Shown: positions 53,808-62,790, counted from the first letter of the stretch. The stretch: 64,000 nucleotides of DNA from Sphingopyxis sp. (GCA_002733865.1 NVXM01000028.1:1-64000), one strand, 5' to 3'. Numbers and translations are program-made. The notes: generated by a model not told the origin, from the letters alone.

Positions 53808-54279
53808 ATTAAACTTCTCCTTTACAACAGCATCCGGCCAGAAAGACGATCATCTATGACCCGAATGAAACAGGCCAATGGTGAACGGATCTGCGCCATC
53901 TACAACAACGAGCGTCGGTATATATAATAGCCGGATCAGGCAATGCTCAATCTTGAATGGTGGTAGAATAGAAGAAAACCGCCAGCGATAGAGCTATTCT
54001 CTTGCAACACGGAGGTCCGCTGGGTCGCAGACGCGACAGCCAAAATGTCCTCTAATGAGTCGACGCGGGCGGGCGTTAGAATTCAAACCAAGCAAATATC
54101 GTTTGTAAATATTTTTACACTTTAACATTAAAAAACCCGGCTTGTCCGACATTGCGACTAAAATATTGACAACAATTACTAGCATGATCGCCTAGGCAAG
54201 TGCAAACGCTCGGGCAGACGCTGCAAACAATTTGACAGTGGAAAGTGCAACCAACCTCCCCAGTTTAAGGAAAATTATT
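53808..54279. promoter_or_regulatory. aceA upstream region with direct TGCAAAC repeats
   Basis: 472 bp without a convincing gene. A possible promoter has TTGACA at 54166-54171. Downstream are two direct repeats TGCAAAC at 54201-54207 and 54222-54228, exactly 21 bp apart (two helix turns), and a related TGCAACC at 54246-54252. RamB-type regulators of glyoxylate genes bind TTTGCAAA-like sites in actinobacteria; a similar control here is only inferred. The Shine-Dalgarno of aceA is AAGGAAAATTATT. Confidence 0.4.
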
Positions 54280-55872
54280 ATGTCCTATCAAGATTTCAAA
54301 AACTCCGCCGAGAGTCTGATCAAAAGCCAGAACGGCACATGGGGCGGCATTGACGCGGAATCCGTTGCCCGGATGCAGCTGCAGAACCGTTTCAAGACCG
54401 GCCTCGACATTGCCAAATATACCGCCGCCATCATGCGCGAGGATATGGCAGCATATGATGCTGACAGTTCGAAATATACCCAGTCGCTGGGTTGCTGGCA
54501 CGGTTTCATCGCGCAGCAGAAGATGATTTCGATCAAGAAACATTTCGGCGATACCAAGCGCCGCTATCTCTATCTGTCTGGCTGGATGGTCGCGGCCCTG
54601 CGGAGCGAGTTCGGCCCCCTGCCCGACCAGTCGATGCATGAAAAAACCTCGGTGCCAGCACTCATCGAAGAGCTTTACACCTTTCTGCGTCAGGCGGACT
54701 CTCGTGAATTGAACCTGCTGTTCCGCGACATCGATGCGGCCCGCGAGTCCGGTGATACGGCGGCAGAAAAAGCAGCGATGGATAAGGTCGAGAATTTCCA
54801 GACCCATGTCGTCCCGATCATCGCCGACATCGATGCCGGTTTCGGTAACGCGGAAGCAACCTATCTGCTCGCCAAGAAGATGATCGAGGCGGGTGCCTGC
54901 GCGCTGCAGATCGAGAACCAGGTCTCGGACGAAAAGCAATGCGGCCACCAGGACGGCAAGGTTACCGTGCCGCACGAGGATTTTCTCGCGAAAATCCGTG
55001 CCTGCCGCTATGCCTTCCTTGAGCTGGGTGTCGAAGACGGCATCATTGTCACCCGCACCGACTCGCTGGGTGCAGGCCTGACCAAGCAGATCGCGGTTTC
55101 CAACGAACCCGGTGATCTCGGCGACCAGTATAACAGCTTCCTGGATTGCGAAGAGATTGATCCCGCCACAGCGAAGAATGGCGATGTCATCATCAACCGC
55201 GACGGCAAGCTGCTGCGTCCCAAACGGCTGCCATCGAACCTGTTCCAGTTCAAGCCCGGGACCGGCGAAGATCGCTGCGTTCTCGACAGTATCACCTCGC
55301 TGCAGAACGGTGCTGACCTGCTCTGGATCGAGACCGAAAAGCCTCACGTCGAACAGATTGCCGGCATGATGGACCGGATCCGCGAAGTCGTACCGAATGC
55401 CAAGCTGGTCTATAACAATTCGCCGTCGTTCAACTGGACGCTGAATTTCCGCCAGCAGGTCTATGATGCGATGAAGGCCGAAGGGCTGGACGTGTCGGAA
55501 TATGACCGCGATGCGCTGATGGATGCAAAATATGATGACACCGAACTGGGTGAAGCGGCGGACAAGCGTATCCGTACCTTCCAGGCGGACGGCTCGAAGC
55601 GCGCTGGCATTTTCCACCACCTGATCACGCTCCCGACCTATCATACCGCGGCCCTGTCAACCGACAATCTGGCGAAGGAATATTTCGGCGACGCGGGCAT
55701 GCTGGGCTACGTCCTTGGCGTGCAGCGCAAGGAGATCCGCGAAGGAATCGCCTGCGTCAAGCACCAGAACATGTCGGGCAGCGACATTGGCGATGACCAC
55801 AAGGAATATTTCGCCGGTGAAGCCGCGCTGAAAGCCGGCGGTGCGCACAACACGATGAACCAGTTCGGATAA
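54280..55872 (+). CDS. aceA: Isocitrate lyase, long (~530 aa) form
   Basis: 530 residues from the ATG at 54280. The TIM-barrel lyase keeps the metal-binding IIADIDAGFGNAEATYLLAKKMIEAGA and the active-site loop, which reads KQCGHQDGKV (Cys ~222) where Escherichia coli has KKCGH. Later blocks NSPSFNWTLNF and FQADGSKRAGIFHHLITLPTYHTAAL also fit. The length is that of the branch found in many alpha- and gammaproteobacteria (E. coli: 434). It makes succinate and glyoxylate from isocitrate; malate synthase is not in the window. An upstream in-frame ATG (54232) is unlikely. Confidence 0.93.
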   Translation: MSYQDFKNSAESLIKSQNGTWGGIDAESVARMQLQNRFKTGLDIAKYTAAIMREDMAAYDADSSKYTQSLGCWHGFIAQQKMISIKKHFGDTKRRYLYLSGWMVAALRSEFGPLPDQSMHEKTSVPALIEELYTFLRQADSRELNLLFRDIDAARESGDTAAEKAAMDKVENFQTHVVPIIADIDAGFGNAEATYLLAKKMIEAGACALQIENQVSDEKQCGHQDGKVTVPHEDFLAKIRACRYAFLELGVEDGIIVTRTDSLGAGLTKQIAVSNEPGDLGDQYNSFLDCEEIDPATAKNGDVIINRDGKLLRPKRLPSNLFQFKPGTGEDRCVLDSITSLQNGADLLWIETEKPHVEQIAGMMDRIREVVPNAKLVYNNSPSFNWTLNFRQQVYDAMKAEGLDVSEYDRDALMDAKYDDTELGEAADKRIRTFQADGSKRAGIFHHLITLPTYHTAALSTDNLAKEYFGDAGMLGYVLGVQRKEIREGIACVKHQNMSGSDIGDDHKEYFAGEAALKAGGAHNTMNQFG

Positions 55873-55945
55873 GCCATCACAGTTCGGGTGCTCCACCCCT
55901 TTGGGGCACCTGATCCAACCAGTTTTCCTGGGGAGGAAAAACTAT

Positions 55946-55975
55946 CCGTCGGCAGAGATGCCGGCGGATTTTTTC
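55946..55975 (+). terminator. Terminator after aceA
   Basis: CCGTCGGC (55946-55953) pairs with GCCGGCGG (55960-55967, one G-T) and is followed by ATTTTTTCT. Two shorter hairpins precede it, at 55886-55911 and 55921-55943. Confidence 0.85.
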
Positions 55976-56069
55976 TGTGTGGACAAACGGCCCTGACACT
56001 ATCAGGGTTGACCATAGCGGGTTCAGCTTGCCCCGCATGACGTTGGTCCAGTTCAGCATTGGGGGCTTC

Positions 56070-57557
56070 ATGATATTGCGCAGATCCGGTTCGGTCCTGG
56101 CCCTGGCGGCCCTGCTCTCCTCTTGCGGTGGCGGTGGCGGCGGCAGTAGCAATGTCGTCAGCCTGCCGCCCGGCGGCGGTGGCGCAGCGCCCGCACCCAC
56201 GCCTACCCCGGTCAACACCACCTGCTCGCTGCAGAACCGGCAGAGCTGGGCGTTTGACCAGATCAATGAATGGTATCTGTTCCCCGAGACCCTGCCCGCC
56301 AGCCTGAGCCCCGCACCTTATGGCACGGTGCAGGCCTATATCGATGCGGTGACGGCGACCGCACGGAGCCAGGGGCGGGATCGCTTCTTCACCTATATTA
56401 CCTCGATTGCCGAGGAAAATGCCTTCCTCAATTCCGGCGCGACGGCCGGCTTTGGTATCCGCCTGAGCTATGACAGCAGCGCTTCCCGCGTGTTCGTGCT
56501 CGATGCCTATGAAGGCGCGCCAGCTCTCGCTGCGGGGATCGACCGCGGCACGGAACTGCTGGCGATTGGCACCAGCAACGCCAACCTGCAGACGGTATCC
56601 TCGTTGTTCGCGGAGGGCGGTGCGGCGGCCGTGAGCAGCGCGCTCGGTCCGGCGACCGCAGGCACCAGCCGCGTGCTCCGGTTTCGCAATGCCGCGGGCA
56701 ATGAGATCACGACGACGGTGAGCAAGACCGATTACGATATCCAGCCAATTTCGCCGCGCTACGGCGTGCAGATCCTCGACAACGTTGGCACGAAGAGCGG
56801 CTATATCAACCTGCGTACCTTCATCGACAGCGCCGAAGCGCAGCTGCGCGATGCGTTTCTGCAGTTCCGCAGCGCCGGCGTGACCGACCTGGTCATCGAC
56901 CTGCGCTATAATGGCGGCGGGCTGGTGCGCACGGCGGAGCTGTTCGCTGACCTGCTCGGTCGCAACCGGTTCAGCAACGAGGTGCAGTCGGTCACCCGCT
57001 TTCGCCCCAGCAAGTCTGACAACAACGAAACCCGCAATTTTCGGCCGCAATCGCAGTCGGTCGCGCCGACCCGGATTGCCTTCATCACCACCGGCGCTTC
57101 TGCCTCGGCCAGCGAGCTGGTGATCAACGCGATGATCCCCTATCTCGGCAACGACATGGCGCTGGTCGGCAGCAACACCTATGGCAAGCCCGTCGGTCAG
57201 GTCGGCCTCGACCGCGCCGCCTGCGACGACCGGATCCGTATTGTCGCCTTTGCAACCGAGAATGCCGCCGGCAACGCCAATTATTACAGCGGCCTCGCCG
57301 GATCGGTCGCCAACAGCTGTCAGGCGGCGGACGATATCAGCCTGCCGCTGGGCAATCCCGGCGAAGCCTCCACCGCCCGGGCGCTCGGCTTTCTTTCCGG
57401 CGCATCCTGCACCCGGATCACCAGCAGCAGTGGGGCCAGCACGGCGGCGCAGCGCGCAGCGGTTTCGCCATTTGGCAAGCCTCTCACTCCGGCCCGCGAA
57501 CTGCTGATGCCCGAGCAGCCGACCCCGGCGCAGCGCGAGGTGCCGGGCTCTTTCTGA
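56070..57557 (+). CDS. S41 family (C-terminal processing-like) peptidase lipoprotein
   Basis: 495 residues from the ATG at 56070. Lipobox MILRRSGSVLALAALLSSC then a Gly run. A helical N-terminal region (NRQSWAFDQINEWYLFPETLP) is followed by a PDZ-like domain (GFGIRLSYD, AYEGAPALAAGIDRGTELLAI) and the S41 domain: GYINLRTFIDSAEAQLRDAFLQFR, DLVIDLRYNGGGLVRTAELFADLL, and the catalytic Ser in FITTGASASASELVINAM (~342) with a downstream Lys candidate in GSNTYGKPVGQ. A Pro-free C-terminal part holds Cys pairs. Likely an envelope protease. Confidence 0.88.
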   Translation: MILRRSGSVLALAALLSSCGGGGGGSSNVVSLPPGGGGAAPAPTPTPVNTTCSLQNRQSWAFDQINEWYLFPETLPASLSPAPYGTVQAYIDAVTATARSQGRDRFFTYITSIAEENAFLNSGATAGFGIRLSYDSSASRVFVLDAYEGAPALAAGIDRGTELLAIGTSNANLQTVSSLFAEGGAAAVSSALGPATAGTSRVLRFRNAAGNEITTTVSKTDYDIQPISPRYGVQILDNVGTKSGYINLRTFIDSAEAQLRDAFLQFRSAGVTDLVIDLRYNGGGLVRTAELFADLLGRNRFSNEVQSVTRFRPSKSDNNETRNFRPQSQSVAPTRIAFITTGASASASELVINAMIPYLGNDMALVGSNTYGKPVGQVGLDRAACDDRIRIVAFATENAAGNANYYSGLAGSVANSCQAADDISLPLGNPGEASTARALGFLSGASCTRITSSSGASTAAQRAAVSPFGKPLTPARELLMPEQPTPAQREVPGSF

Positions 57558-57688
57558 CGACCGGAATGATTTTTTCCCGTCAAGTTTCAATCGCTTAATC
57601 ATTTTTTCTGGCGGGATGTGCTGCGCATCACCGCGCCAGAGGTCGACGCCGGTCATTATGCCTCCATCAGACAATAAGGAGACAGACC

Positions 57689-57934
57689 ATGACCAAGACA
57701 ATGATAACCACCGCCACCCTCGCTCTGGCCCTCAGCCTCACAGCGACCGGCGCACAGGCCCAGAGCCGGAACGATCTTTCGGCCGGCAACAATCAGAGCG
57801 AAGTCGGTTTGCTTTTGCCAGCCGTCCAGTCGGCGCGGGAAGCCGCGCGCCGTTCTTCTCCGCCGCCCAGCGCCAGTGATATTCTGGAAGCGGAACTGCG
57901 CAAATTCTTCCGCTTTACCACGCCGATGGAATAG
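57689..57934 (+). CDS. Hypothetical exported protein, 81 aa
   Basis: Signal peptide MTKTMITTATLALALSLTATGAQAQ, then ~55 residues of soluble sequence with a Ser/Pro-rich middle (RRSSPPPSASDI). AAGGAG stands 9 bases before the ATG. No family recognised. It is small and monocistronic. Confidence 0.7.
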   Translation: MTKTMITTATLALALSLTATGAQAQSRNDLSAGNNQSEVGLLLPAVQSAREAARRSSPPPSASDILEAELRKFFRFTTPME

Positions 57935-58000
57935 AGCTGCGCGCAATGTCGGCACAAAGCCATTTGACAAGCTGACCCCAAGCATGGCTATGATGATGCC

Positions 58001-58432
58001 ATGGATCAAAGCGATGCCCCGTTGATGGCAGCCAGCCTGGAAGCGCTGGGCGACCGCTATAACGGCATGGCCGCCGCACTGTTTGACCGGTTTATCGCCG
58101 ACCATCCGCACTATGCGCCCGCTTTCCTCAACCCGGAAGCGGCGCGCGAGCGGATGACGCGGGAGACGCTCGAGGCGATGCTCGGGCTGGCAGCCGGCGA
58201 ATGGTGGGTCGACGATGCCGTAACCAATTTCATCGACCTGCATCACAATTATGCCGATTTCACCCCACACGACTATGCCGCCTGGTTTGCGCTGGTGATC
58301 GAGACGATGGCGAAGCGCGCCGGGGCCGATTGGCCCGCAGGCGCCAGCGATGCATGGCAGCGGCAGAGTGACGAGCTGGTGGCAAAGGTCGCGACCGTTT
58401 CGCGCAACCAGGAAGTGCCGGTGCGGGCATGA
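58001..58432 (+). CDS. Globin-fold protein (putative)
   Basis: 143 residues. The pattern follows bacterial single-domain globins: LFDRFIADHPHYAPAFL (helix B/C), a middle helix, then DLHHNYADFTPHDYAAWFALVIETM, aligning with the proximal-His region RHVRYGV-x-PEHY of globins, and GADWPAGASDAWQRQSDELVA (helix H). The second His of LHHN would be the heme ligand. Distal residues cannot be assigned. It overlaps the cupin gene by 4 bp. A role in NO, oxygen or redox sensing is inferred only. Confidence 0.6.
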   Translation: MDQSDAPLMAASLEALGDRYNGMAAALFDRFIADHPHYAPAFLNPEAARERMTRETLEAMLGLAAGEWWVDDAVTNFIDLHHNYADFTPHDYAAWFALVIETMAKRAGADWPAGASDAWQRQSDELVAKVATVSRNQEVPVRA

Positions 58433-58857
58433 CCGAAGCGCAGGCGATCATCGCGCGGCTCGGCCTGCTGCCCCATCCCGAGGGTGGCTGGTATCGCGAG
58501 ACCTGGCGCGCCGACGCAGCGGATGGCGAGCGGGCCAGCGCGACGGCGATCTATTTCCTGCTCGAGGCCGGGCAGCGATCGCATTGGCACCGGGTCGATG
58601 CTGCGGAGCTGTGGCTCTGGCACGCGGGCAGCCCGCTGGCAATCAGCACCGCACCCGAGGACGCGGGACCGGTTGCCGAGATGCGGCTGGGCCCGGACAT
58701 CATGGCCAGGGAAGCGCCGCAGCACCTGATCCCGCCCGGTCACTGGCAGGCCACCGCAGCGGAAGAAGGCTGGGCGCTGGTCAGCTGTATCGTTTCGCCG
58801 GCGTTTGAATTTTCCGGCTTTGAGCTGGCCGATCCCGGATGGGCTCCCGGGGGCTGA
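58429..58857 (+). CDS. Cupin domain protein (DUF985/Cupin_5)
   Basis: 142 residues. Opening IIARLGLLPHPEGGWYRETWRA, then ATAIYFLLEAGQRSHWHRVDAAELWLWHAG and LGPDIMAREAPQHLIPPGHWQA, match DUF985 cupins. Possible metal ligands are His in SHWHRV and Glu in AELW. The ATG overlaps the globin-like stop (ATGA), so the two proteins are co-translated. Function unknown. Confidence 0.88.
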   Translation: MTEAQAIIARLGLLPHPEGGWYRETWRADAADGERASATAIYFLLEAGQRSHWHRVDAAELWLWHAGSPLAISTAPEDAGPVAEMRLGPDIMAREAPQHLIPPGHWQATAAEEGWALVSCIVSPAFEFSGFELADPGWAPGG

Positions 58858-58880
58858 CAAGACCAGAAAGCTCCGGCGCT

Positions 58881-59393
58881 TCATTGTCCCGGGGGTCCAT
58901 AGAACAAGGGATGAAAGGAAATAACGCTGTCCGGCGCGGACACCCGCAAAGGCAATATCTGATAATAGGCCGCAACTTGCGCATCGGGACTTAAATCCGG
59001 ATAGGGCCGGAAGCCAAAGCGGCTATAATAAGCCGGATCTCCGGTCAGCACACAGCCAGCCGCATCGCGGGCGCGCAGTTCGGCGATACCGGCTTCGATC
59101 AGCTTGCTGCCGATATGCTGTTTCTGCAGGCCCGGCTCGACTGCCACCGGGCCGAGCGCATACCATCCAGAAGACCCGTCCGCCGCAAGCGCCTCGGTAA
59201 AGGTCACTTGCCCGACCACAGCGCCCTCACGCTCCGCCACCAGAGAGAGGGCCATGGCCCCTGCATCGCGGAACCGGTCGATCAAATCCTGCTCATTACC
59301 GTCCGCATAACGCATCGGTGCAAAAGCGCGCTCAGTGATATCATGGATGGCAGCCACGTCCCCGTGCTGTTCCAGGCGGATCAGCACGTTCAT
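58881..59393 (-). CDS. GNAT family N-acetyltransferase (YhbS-like)
   Basis: 170 residues from ATG 59393; an ATG 8 codons upstream overlaps the previous stop and is also possible. The acetyl-CoA site is in LGPVAVEPGLQKQHIGSKLIEAGIAEL. The later GCVLTGDPAYYSRFGFRPYPDL is typical of the YhbS/YitH branch. Substrate unknown. It shares an operon with the DUF1772 gene. Confidence 0.88.
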   Translation of the reverse strand: MNVLIRLEQHGDVAAIHDITERAFAPMRYADGNEQDLIDRFRDAGAMALSLVAEREGAVVGQVTFTEALAADGSSGWYALGPVAVEPGLQKQHIGSKLIEAGIAELRARDAAGCVLTGDPAYYSRFGFRPYPDLSPDAQVAAYYQILPLRVSAPDSVISFHPLFYGPPGQ

Positions 59394-59413
59394 CGCATCG
59401 GCTCCCTGCCCCC

Positions 59414-59896
59414 TCATCTTTCAGCAATCGCAGCGATCAGCAGGATCAGCGCGCCGGTGCAGCTCAGAGTCCGGACATGGTTCCAGGGCAGCCAGCGTTG
59501 CATATAGCGGCGCCACATCGCCTCCCCTGCCGGGCCATGGGCATCGACGGCGTCCAACGCATTGTTAAGCGGGACATTGCCGATGATCGTAACCATCAGC
59601 ATCCCGACAAGATAGAGCGCTCCGCCGCCGACCATCTGCCACGCGCCGGGCGTCCCCCATTGCATCACGCCGCCTATCACCAACAGCAGACAGGCCAGAC
59701 TGCTGGCGAAAAACAGCGGCAGGAAGGGCGATTTCACAATGACCCGGTTAATCGACTGCATCGCCGCCATGCCGACGGGCTGACCGGCGGTGTCCAGCGC
59801 CTGCATTACGAAAAACGAGAAGGCAAAATAGATGCCCGCCATCACACCGACCGATATCGCGGCGAACCAGAGCGTAATCGTGAGTAATTCCTGCAT
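59414..59896 (-). CDS. DUF1772/anthrone oxygenase-like membrane protein
   Basis: 160 residues with four hydrophobic segments. LWFAAISVGVMAGIYFAFSFFVMQAL and VPLNNALDAVDAHGPAGEAMWRRYMQRWLPWNHVRTLSC are diagnostic of DUF1772, whose fungal relatives are annotated as anthrone oxygenase. First gene of a two-gene operon with a GNAT. Confidence 0.85.
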   Translation of the reverse strand: MQELLTITLWFAAISVGVMAGIYFAFSFFVMQALDTAGQPVGMAAMQSINRVIVKSPFLPLFFASSLACLLLVIGGVMQWGTPGAWQMVGGGALYLVGMLMVTIIGNVPLNNALDAVDAHGPAGEAMWRRYMQRWLPWNHVRTLSCTGALILLIAAIAER

Positions 59897-60071
59897 CGGC
59901 TATCTCCTGAGCTGTTTCCGGAGCCGGCCACACAGGGGTACCGCGCCAGCCCTGATTCTGGTGGCAGGCTACAAGCGACCGGCCCTGTCATCAACAGGCG
60001 GAGATTGCTTGTGCAAATCCGCTGTGCGCGGACCAAAATGACCGGCGATAACTTTACAGACCCGCATGTTT

Positions 60072-60557
60072 TTATTTTCTGTGACTTTCCGGTTCCGGGG
60101 ACATCTGATGGCCGGGCGGGACAAGCCGGTCCAGCCGGGTCAAAGCCGCCAAAAGCGCGCGATTGTCCGCTTTCTGGAGCGTGCCGACATAGCGCCCGTC
60201 CCGGAGGATCGGATGGTAGCGACCATGCCGGATGCGGTGGAACAGACCTTCGAGTGTGACCTTTGGCAAAGGCGTGCGCGACGCCCCCGGCAACCCGAGA
60301 ACCGCGTCCCAGGCCGCCGCAAATTCTTCCGCCCCCGGCTTGCCGCGCAGCCGGTAGGCGCTCTCCCGGCTCATCCCGACCCGCCCGGCGGCGGTGCTGA
60401 TGCAACGGGTTTCGGCGAGATAACCGATAAATTCGGCCTGCCGGACCGGCGTCCAGCCGTCGACGCGGGCGCGGAGCGGGACCGGGGCAAAGGCCGGGAT
60501 GCGGGAGATGCGGCGCTTTTGCACCGCACGGCTGCGGGGGTCTGGGCGGTTGGTCAT
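60072..60557 (-). CDS. Small helix-turn-helix-like protein, 161 aa
   Basis: 161 residues from ATG 60557. Basic N-terminus (SRAVQKRRISRIPAF), then VRQAEFIGYLAETRCISTAAGRVGMSRESAYRLRGKPGAEEFAAAW, which reads as an HTH; this layout is frequent in Sphingomonadales. The C-terminus is basic and helical (FHRIRHGRYHPILRDGRYVG). A DNA-binding role is inferred. The frame upstream of the ATG crosses the REP elements and is not part of the gene. Confidence 0.65.
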   Translation of the reverse strand: MTNRPDPRSRAVQKRRISRIPAFAPVPLRARVDGWTPVRQAEFIGYLAETRCISTAAGRVGMSRESAYRLRGKPGAEEFAAAWDAVLGLPGASRTPLPKVTLEGLFHRIRHGRYHPILRDGRYVGTLQKADNRALLAALTRLDRLVPPGHQMSPEPESHRK

Positions 60558-60630
60558 GGCCGGGATTAAGGCATATCTGGGGGGATGTAGGACAGCGGTT
60601 TTTGGTGGGCCCGGGTGTAGCCGGCTGCCG

Positions 60631-60696
60631 TTTGTCCTGAGCTTGTCGAAGGACATGTCAGGCCGATAGGTGCACTTCGACAGGCTCAGTGCGAAC
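60631..60696. repeat. REP-type palindrome (CTGAGCTTGTCGAAG family)
   Basis: CTGAGCTTGTCGAAG (60637-60651) faces CTTCGACAGGCTCAG (60675-60689), 14 of 15 complementary, with a 23-bp spacer. The same word in many copies is a common intergenic palindrome in sphingomonad genomes. Confidence 0.75.
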
Positions 60697-60736
60697 GGTG
60701 TGGTGGGGCGGGATTGTGAATTTGCGCCCCACCGGT

Positions 60737-60817
60737 TCGTCATCCTGAACTTGGTTTAGGATCCCGCAAGGCAGGCGCGCAATCCGAAGGGATCCTGAAA
60801 CGAGTTCAGGATGACGA
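60737..60817. repeat. Long inverted repeat, 29-bp arms
   Basis: Left arm 60737-60765 (TCGTCATCCTGAACT...) and right arm 60789-60817 (...AGTTCAGGATGACGA) match at 26 of 29 positions, with a 23-bp loop. It differs in sequence from the palindrome at 60631 and resembles other dispersed alphaproteobacterial repeats. Confidence 0.8.
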
Positions 60818-60915
60818 GTCTGGTGTTTGGGTTGACCAGCTCCCTGACCCACCAATGCCGATTGCATTCGGACTCCATCTGCGCAACACTCTCCCGACAA
60901 AGGGAGAGAGATGCA

Positions 60916-61347
60916 ATGACCGATCTGGAACAGCGGCGCCTGAAAATCGTGCGCGACCATATGGCGTTGGAGATTACCCATGAATGGGACGCGGTGATCG
61001 ATACGTTCGAGCATCCGCGCTACGAGCTCTACGGCAATGGCGCGGTGTTCGACGGCGAGGAAGCGGTGCGCGCCTATTTCGCGCTGTCGCGCACGCCCTT
61101 TCCTGACCAGGCCAATGAAGTGATCGCGATCGGCGCGGCGGGCGAGCATGTCGTGCTGGTCGAATTCTGGCTGACCGGCACCCATCTGGGGCCGCTGACC
61201 GTCGGCGGGACGGTGGTCGAGCCGACCGGCAAGAGCTTTCGGGTGCGGATGGCGGCGAGCTTTGAATTTGCGCCGGGGACGGACCGGATCGTATGCGAGC
61301 GGGCTTATTTTAGTGAGGGGTTGATTGCGAAGGAGTTGGGGTTGTGA
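60916..61347 (+). CDS. NTF2/SnoaL-like ester cyclase-type protein
   Basis: 143 residues from ATG 60916 (AGGGAGAGAG upstream). MTDLEQRRLKIVRDHMALEITHEWDAVIDTF, YELYGNGAVFDGEEAVRAYFALS, ending ELGL, follow the SnoaL-like polyketide cyclase/NTF2-like cone fold. Enzymatic role not evident. Confidence 0.75.
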   Translation: MTDLEQRRLKIVRDHMALEITHEWDAVIDTFEHPRYELYGNGAVFDGEEAVRAYFALSRTPFPDQANEVIAIGAAGEHVVLVEFWLTGTHLGPLTVGGTVVEPTGKSFRVRMAASFEFAPGTDRIVCERAYFSEGLIAKELGL

Positions 61348-61424
61348 GGCCGAGTGAAATCGCGCTATAAAATGCTTTCGGGCTCATCAAATGCCATCTC
61401 CCTTCCGCCACCCGAGGAAATTAT

Positions 61425-62720
61425 ATGAAGCTCTCTTCTCTGACCACAAGCCTGATGGTGATTTTCCTGTTTTTGGCAACCGCGCACGGTCAGGCCAAAG
61501 GCGAAGAAAGTGACGCCCCGACGGTGACGATCGTTCGCGCCGCACATCTTGTTGATGTCCGCAGTGGCAAGTTACGCCACAATGTGGCGGTCGTTGTTGA
61601 AGGCACCAAGGTTCGGTCGATCGAGACTGGTGATTTTCCACACCCGACCGCCAATGTGATCGATCTTGGCAATGTCACCCTGATGCCGGGGCTGATAGAT
61701 GCCCACACCCACTTGCTGCACCAATATGACCGGGAGCGGGGAAATGACGATGCCAACCGGATACTCGAGATAGTCGAGATGAGTGGTGCGGCCAGAGCCC
61801 TGCTCGGGGCGAAGAATGCCCGCGACATGCTGGAAGCGGGTTTCACCACTGTGCGCGACCTGGGGAATTCCGGTGTTAACAACGACGTGGCGTTGCGCGA
61901 TGCGATCAACAAGGGATGGGTTGAAGGGCCGCGCATGTTCGTTTCCACACGCGCCCTGGCCCCCGTTGGCGGGCAGTTCGGCGGTCTTGAGAGCGTGGCA
62001 TTGCCACTTGTGGAGCGCGAATATGTGCAGATCGACGGCCCTGATCAGGCACGGAAAGCGGTGCGACAGGCAATCTATGCCGGCGCCGACTGGATCAAGG
62101 TCATCGTCAATTCGGGCCCGCTGATGCTGTCATCGGCGGAGATGGAAGCGATCGTCGATGAAGCGCACCGCGCCGGAATCCGCGTCGCCGCGCACGCGAC
62201 GAAGGGCGACCGGGCGGCGATGATTGCAGCGAGAGCAGGGGTCGATTCAATAGAGCATGGCTATACGATTTCCGATGCGGTGCTGTCGGTGATGATCCAG
62301 AAGGCTATCGTTCTGGTGCCAACCGATAGTGATCGCGCGGACCATCACAAGGCGCGCATAAGGCGCTCGGTAGCTGCCGGCGTTCCGATCGCCATCGGAT
62401 CCGACCGCTATTACAAGGTGCCCGGCCTGACCCGGGGCGAAGAAGCGGCACAGATGTATGGACGCTATATAGATTCGGGGATGTCGAATCTGGAGGTCCT
62501 GCGATCGGCAACGCTGGTGCCGGGGCGTCTGCTCGATCCGGAGGGAATGCTGGGTACGATTGAAGCGGGCGCAAACGCGGATATCATCGCGGTCGCGGGC
62601 AATCCGCTCGAGGACATAGGCGTCCTGGAGCATGTCGGCTTTGTGATGAAGGACGGCGCAGTGATCACCAATCATCTAGCGCCAGAAAAACTGCCTTCCG
62701 CGCACAAAAAACGCGAGTGA
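61425..62720 (+). CDS. Exported amidohydrolase family protein
   Basis: 431 residues. Signal peptide MKLSSLTTSLMVIFLFLATAHGQA. Metal-dependent hydrolase of the imidazolonepropionase-like branch: PGLIDAHTHLLHQ (first His pair), VRDLGN, KVIVNSGP (likely carbamylated Lys), VAAHATKGDRA (His), DSIEHGYTI (His), IAIGSDRYYKV (Asp). A periplasmic peptidase or lactonase role is typical of relatives but not shown here. Confidence 0.88.
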   Translation: MKLSSLTTSLMVIFLFLATAHGQAKGEESDAPTVTIVRAAHLVDVRSGKLRHNVAVVVEGTKVRSIETGDFPHPTANVIDLGNVTLMPGLIDAHTHLLHQYDRERGNDDANRILEIVEMSGAARALLGAKNARDMLEAGFTTVRDLGNSGVNNDVALRDAINKGWVEGPRMFVSTRALAPVGGQFGGLESVALPLVEREYVQIDGPDQARKAVRQAIYAGADWIKVIVNSGPLMLSSAEMEAIVDEAHRAGIRVAAHATKGDRAAMIAARAGVDSIEHGYTISDAVLSVMIQKAIVLVPTDSDRADHHKARIRRSVAAGVPIAIGSDRYYKVPGLTRGEEAAQMYGRYIDSGMSNLEVLRSATLVPGRLLDPEGMLGTIEAGANADIIAVAGNPLEDIGVLEHVGFVMKDGAVITNHLAPEKLPSAHKKRE

Positions 62721-62790
62721 TGCCGCCGATTAGCTCCTATTGATGGCCAGTTTCCGAGCATCACACATCGGCGACGCGTTACCCCAACCC

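Larger units (their letters stand above)
60558..60915. repeat. REP-containing intergenic region
   Basis: 358 bp holding two different palindromic repeats (described separately) between the divergent HTH-like and NTF2-like genes. No gene seen. Confidence 0.7.

Noticed and set aside
53856..53929. 23-codon frame MTRMKQANGERI...
   Set aside because: Too short, no ribosome site, no recognisable family.
55886..55911. GGTGC...GCACC hairpin as the aceA terminator
   Set aside because: No T run follows; the hairpin at 55946-55975 with TTTTTT is far better.
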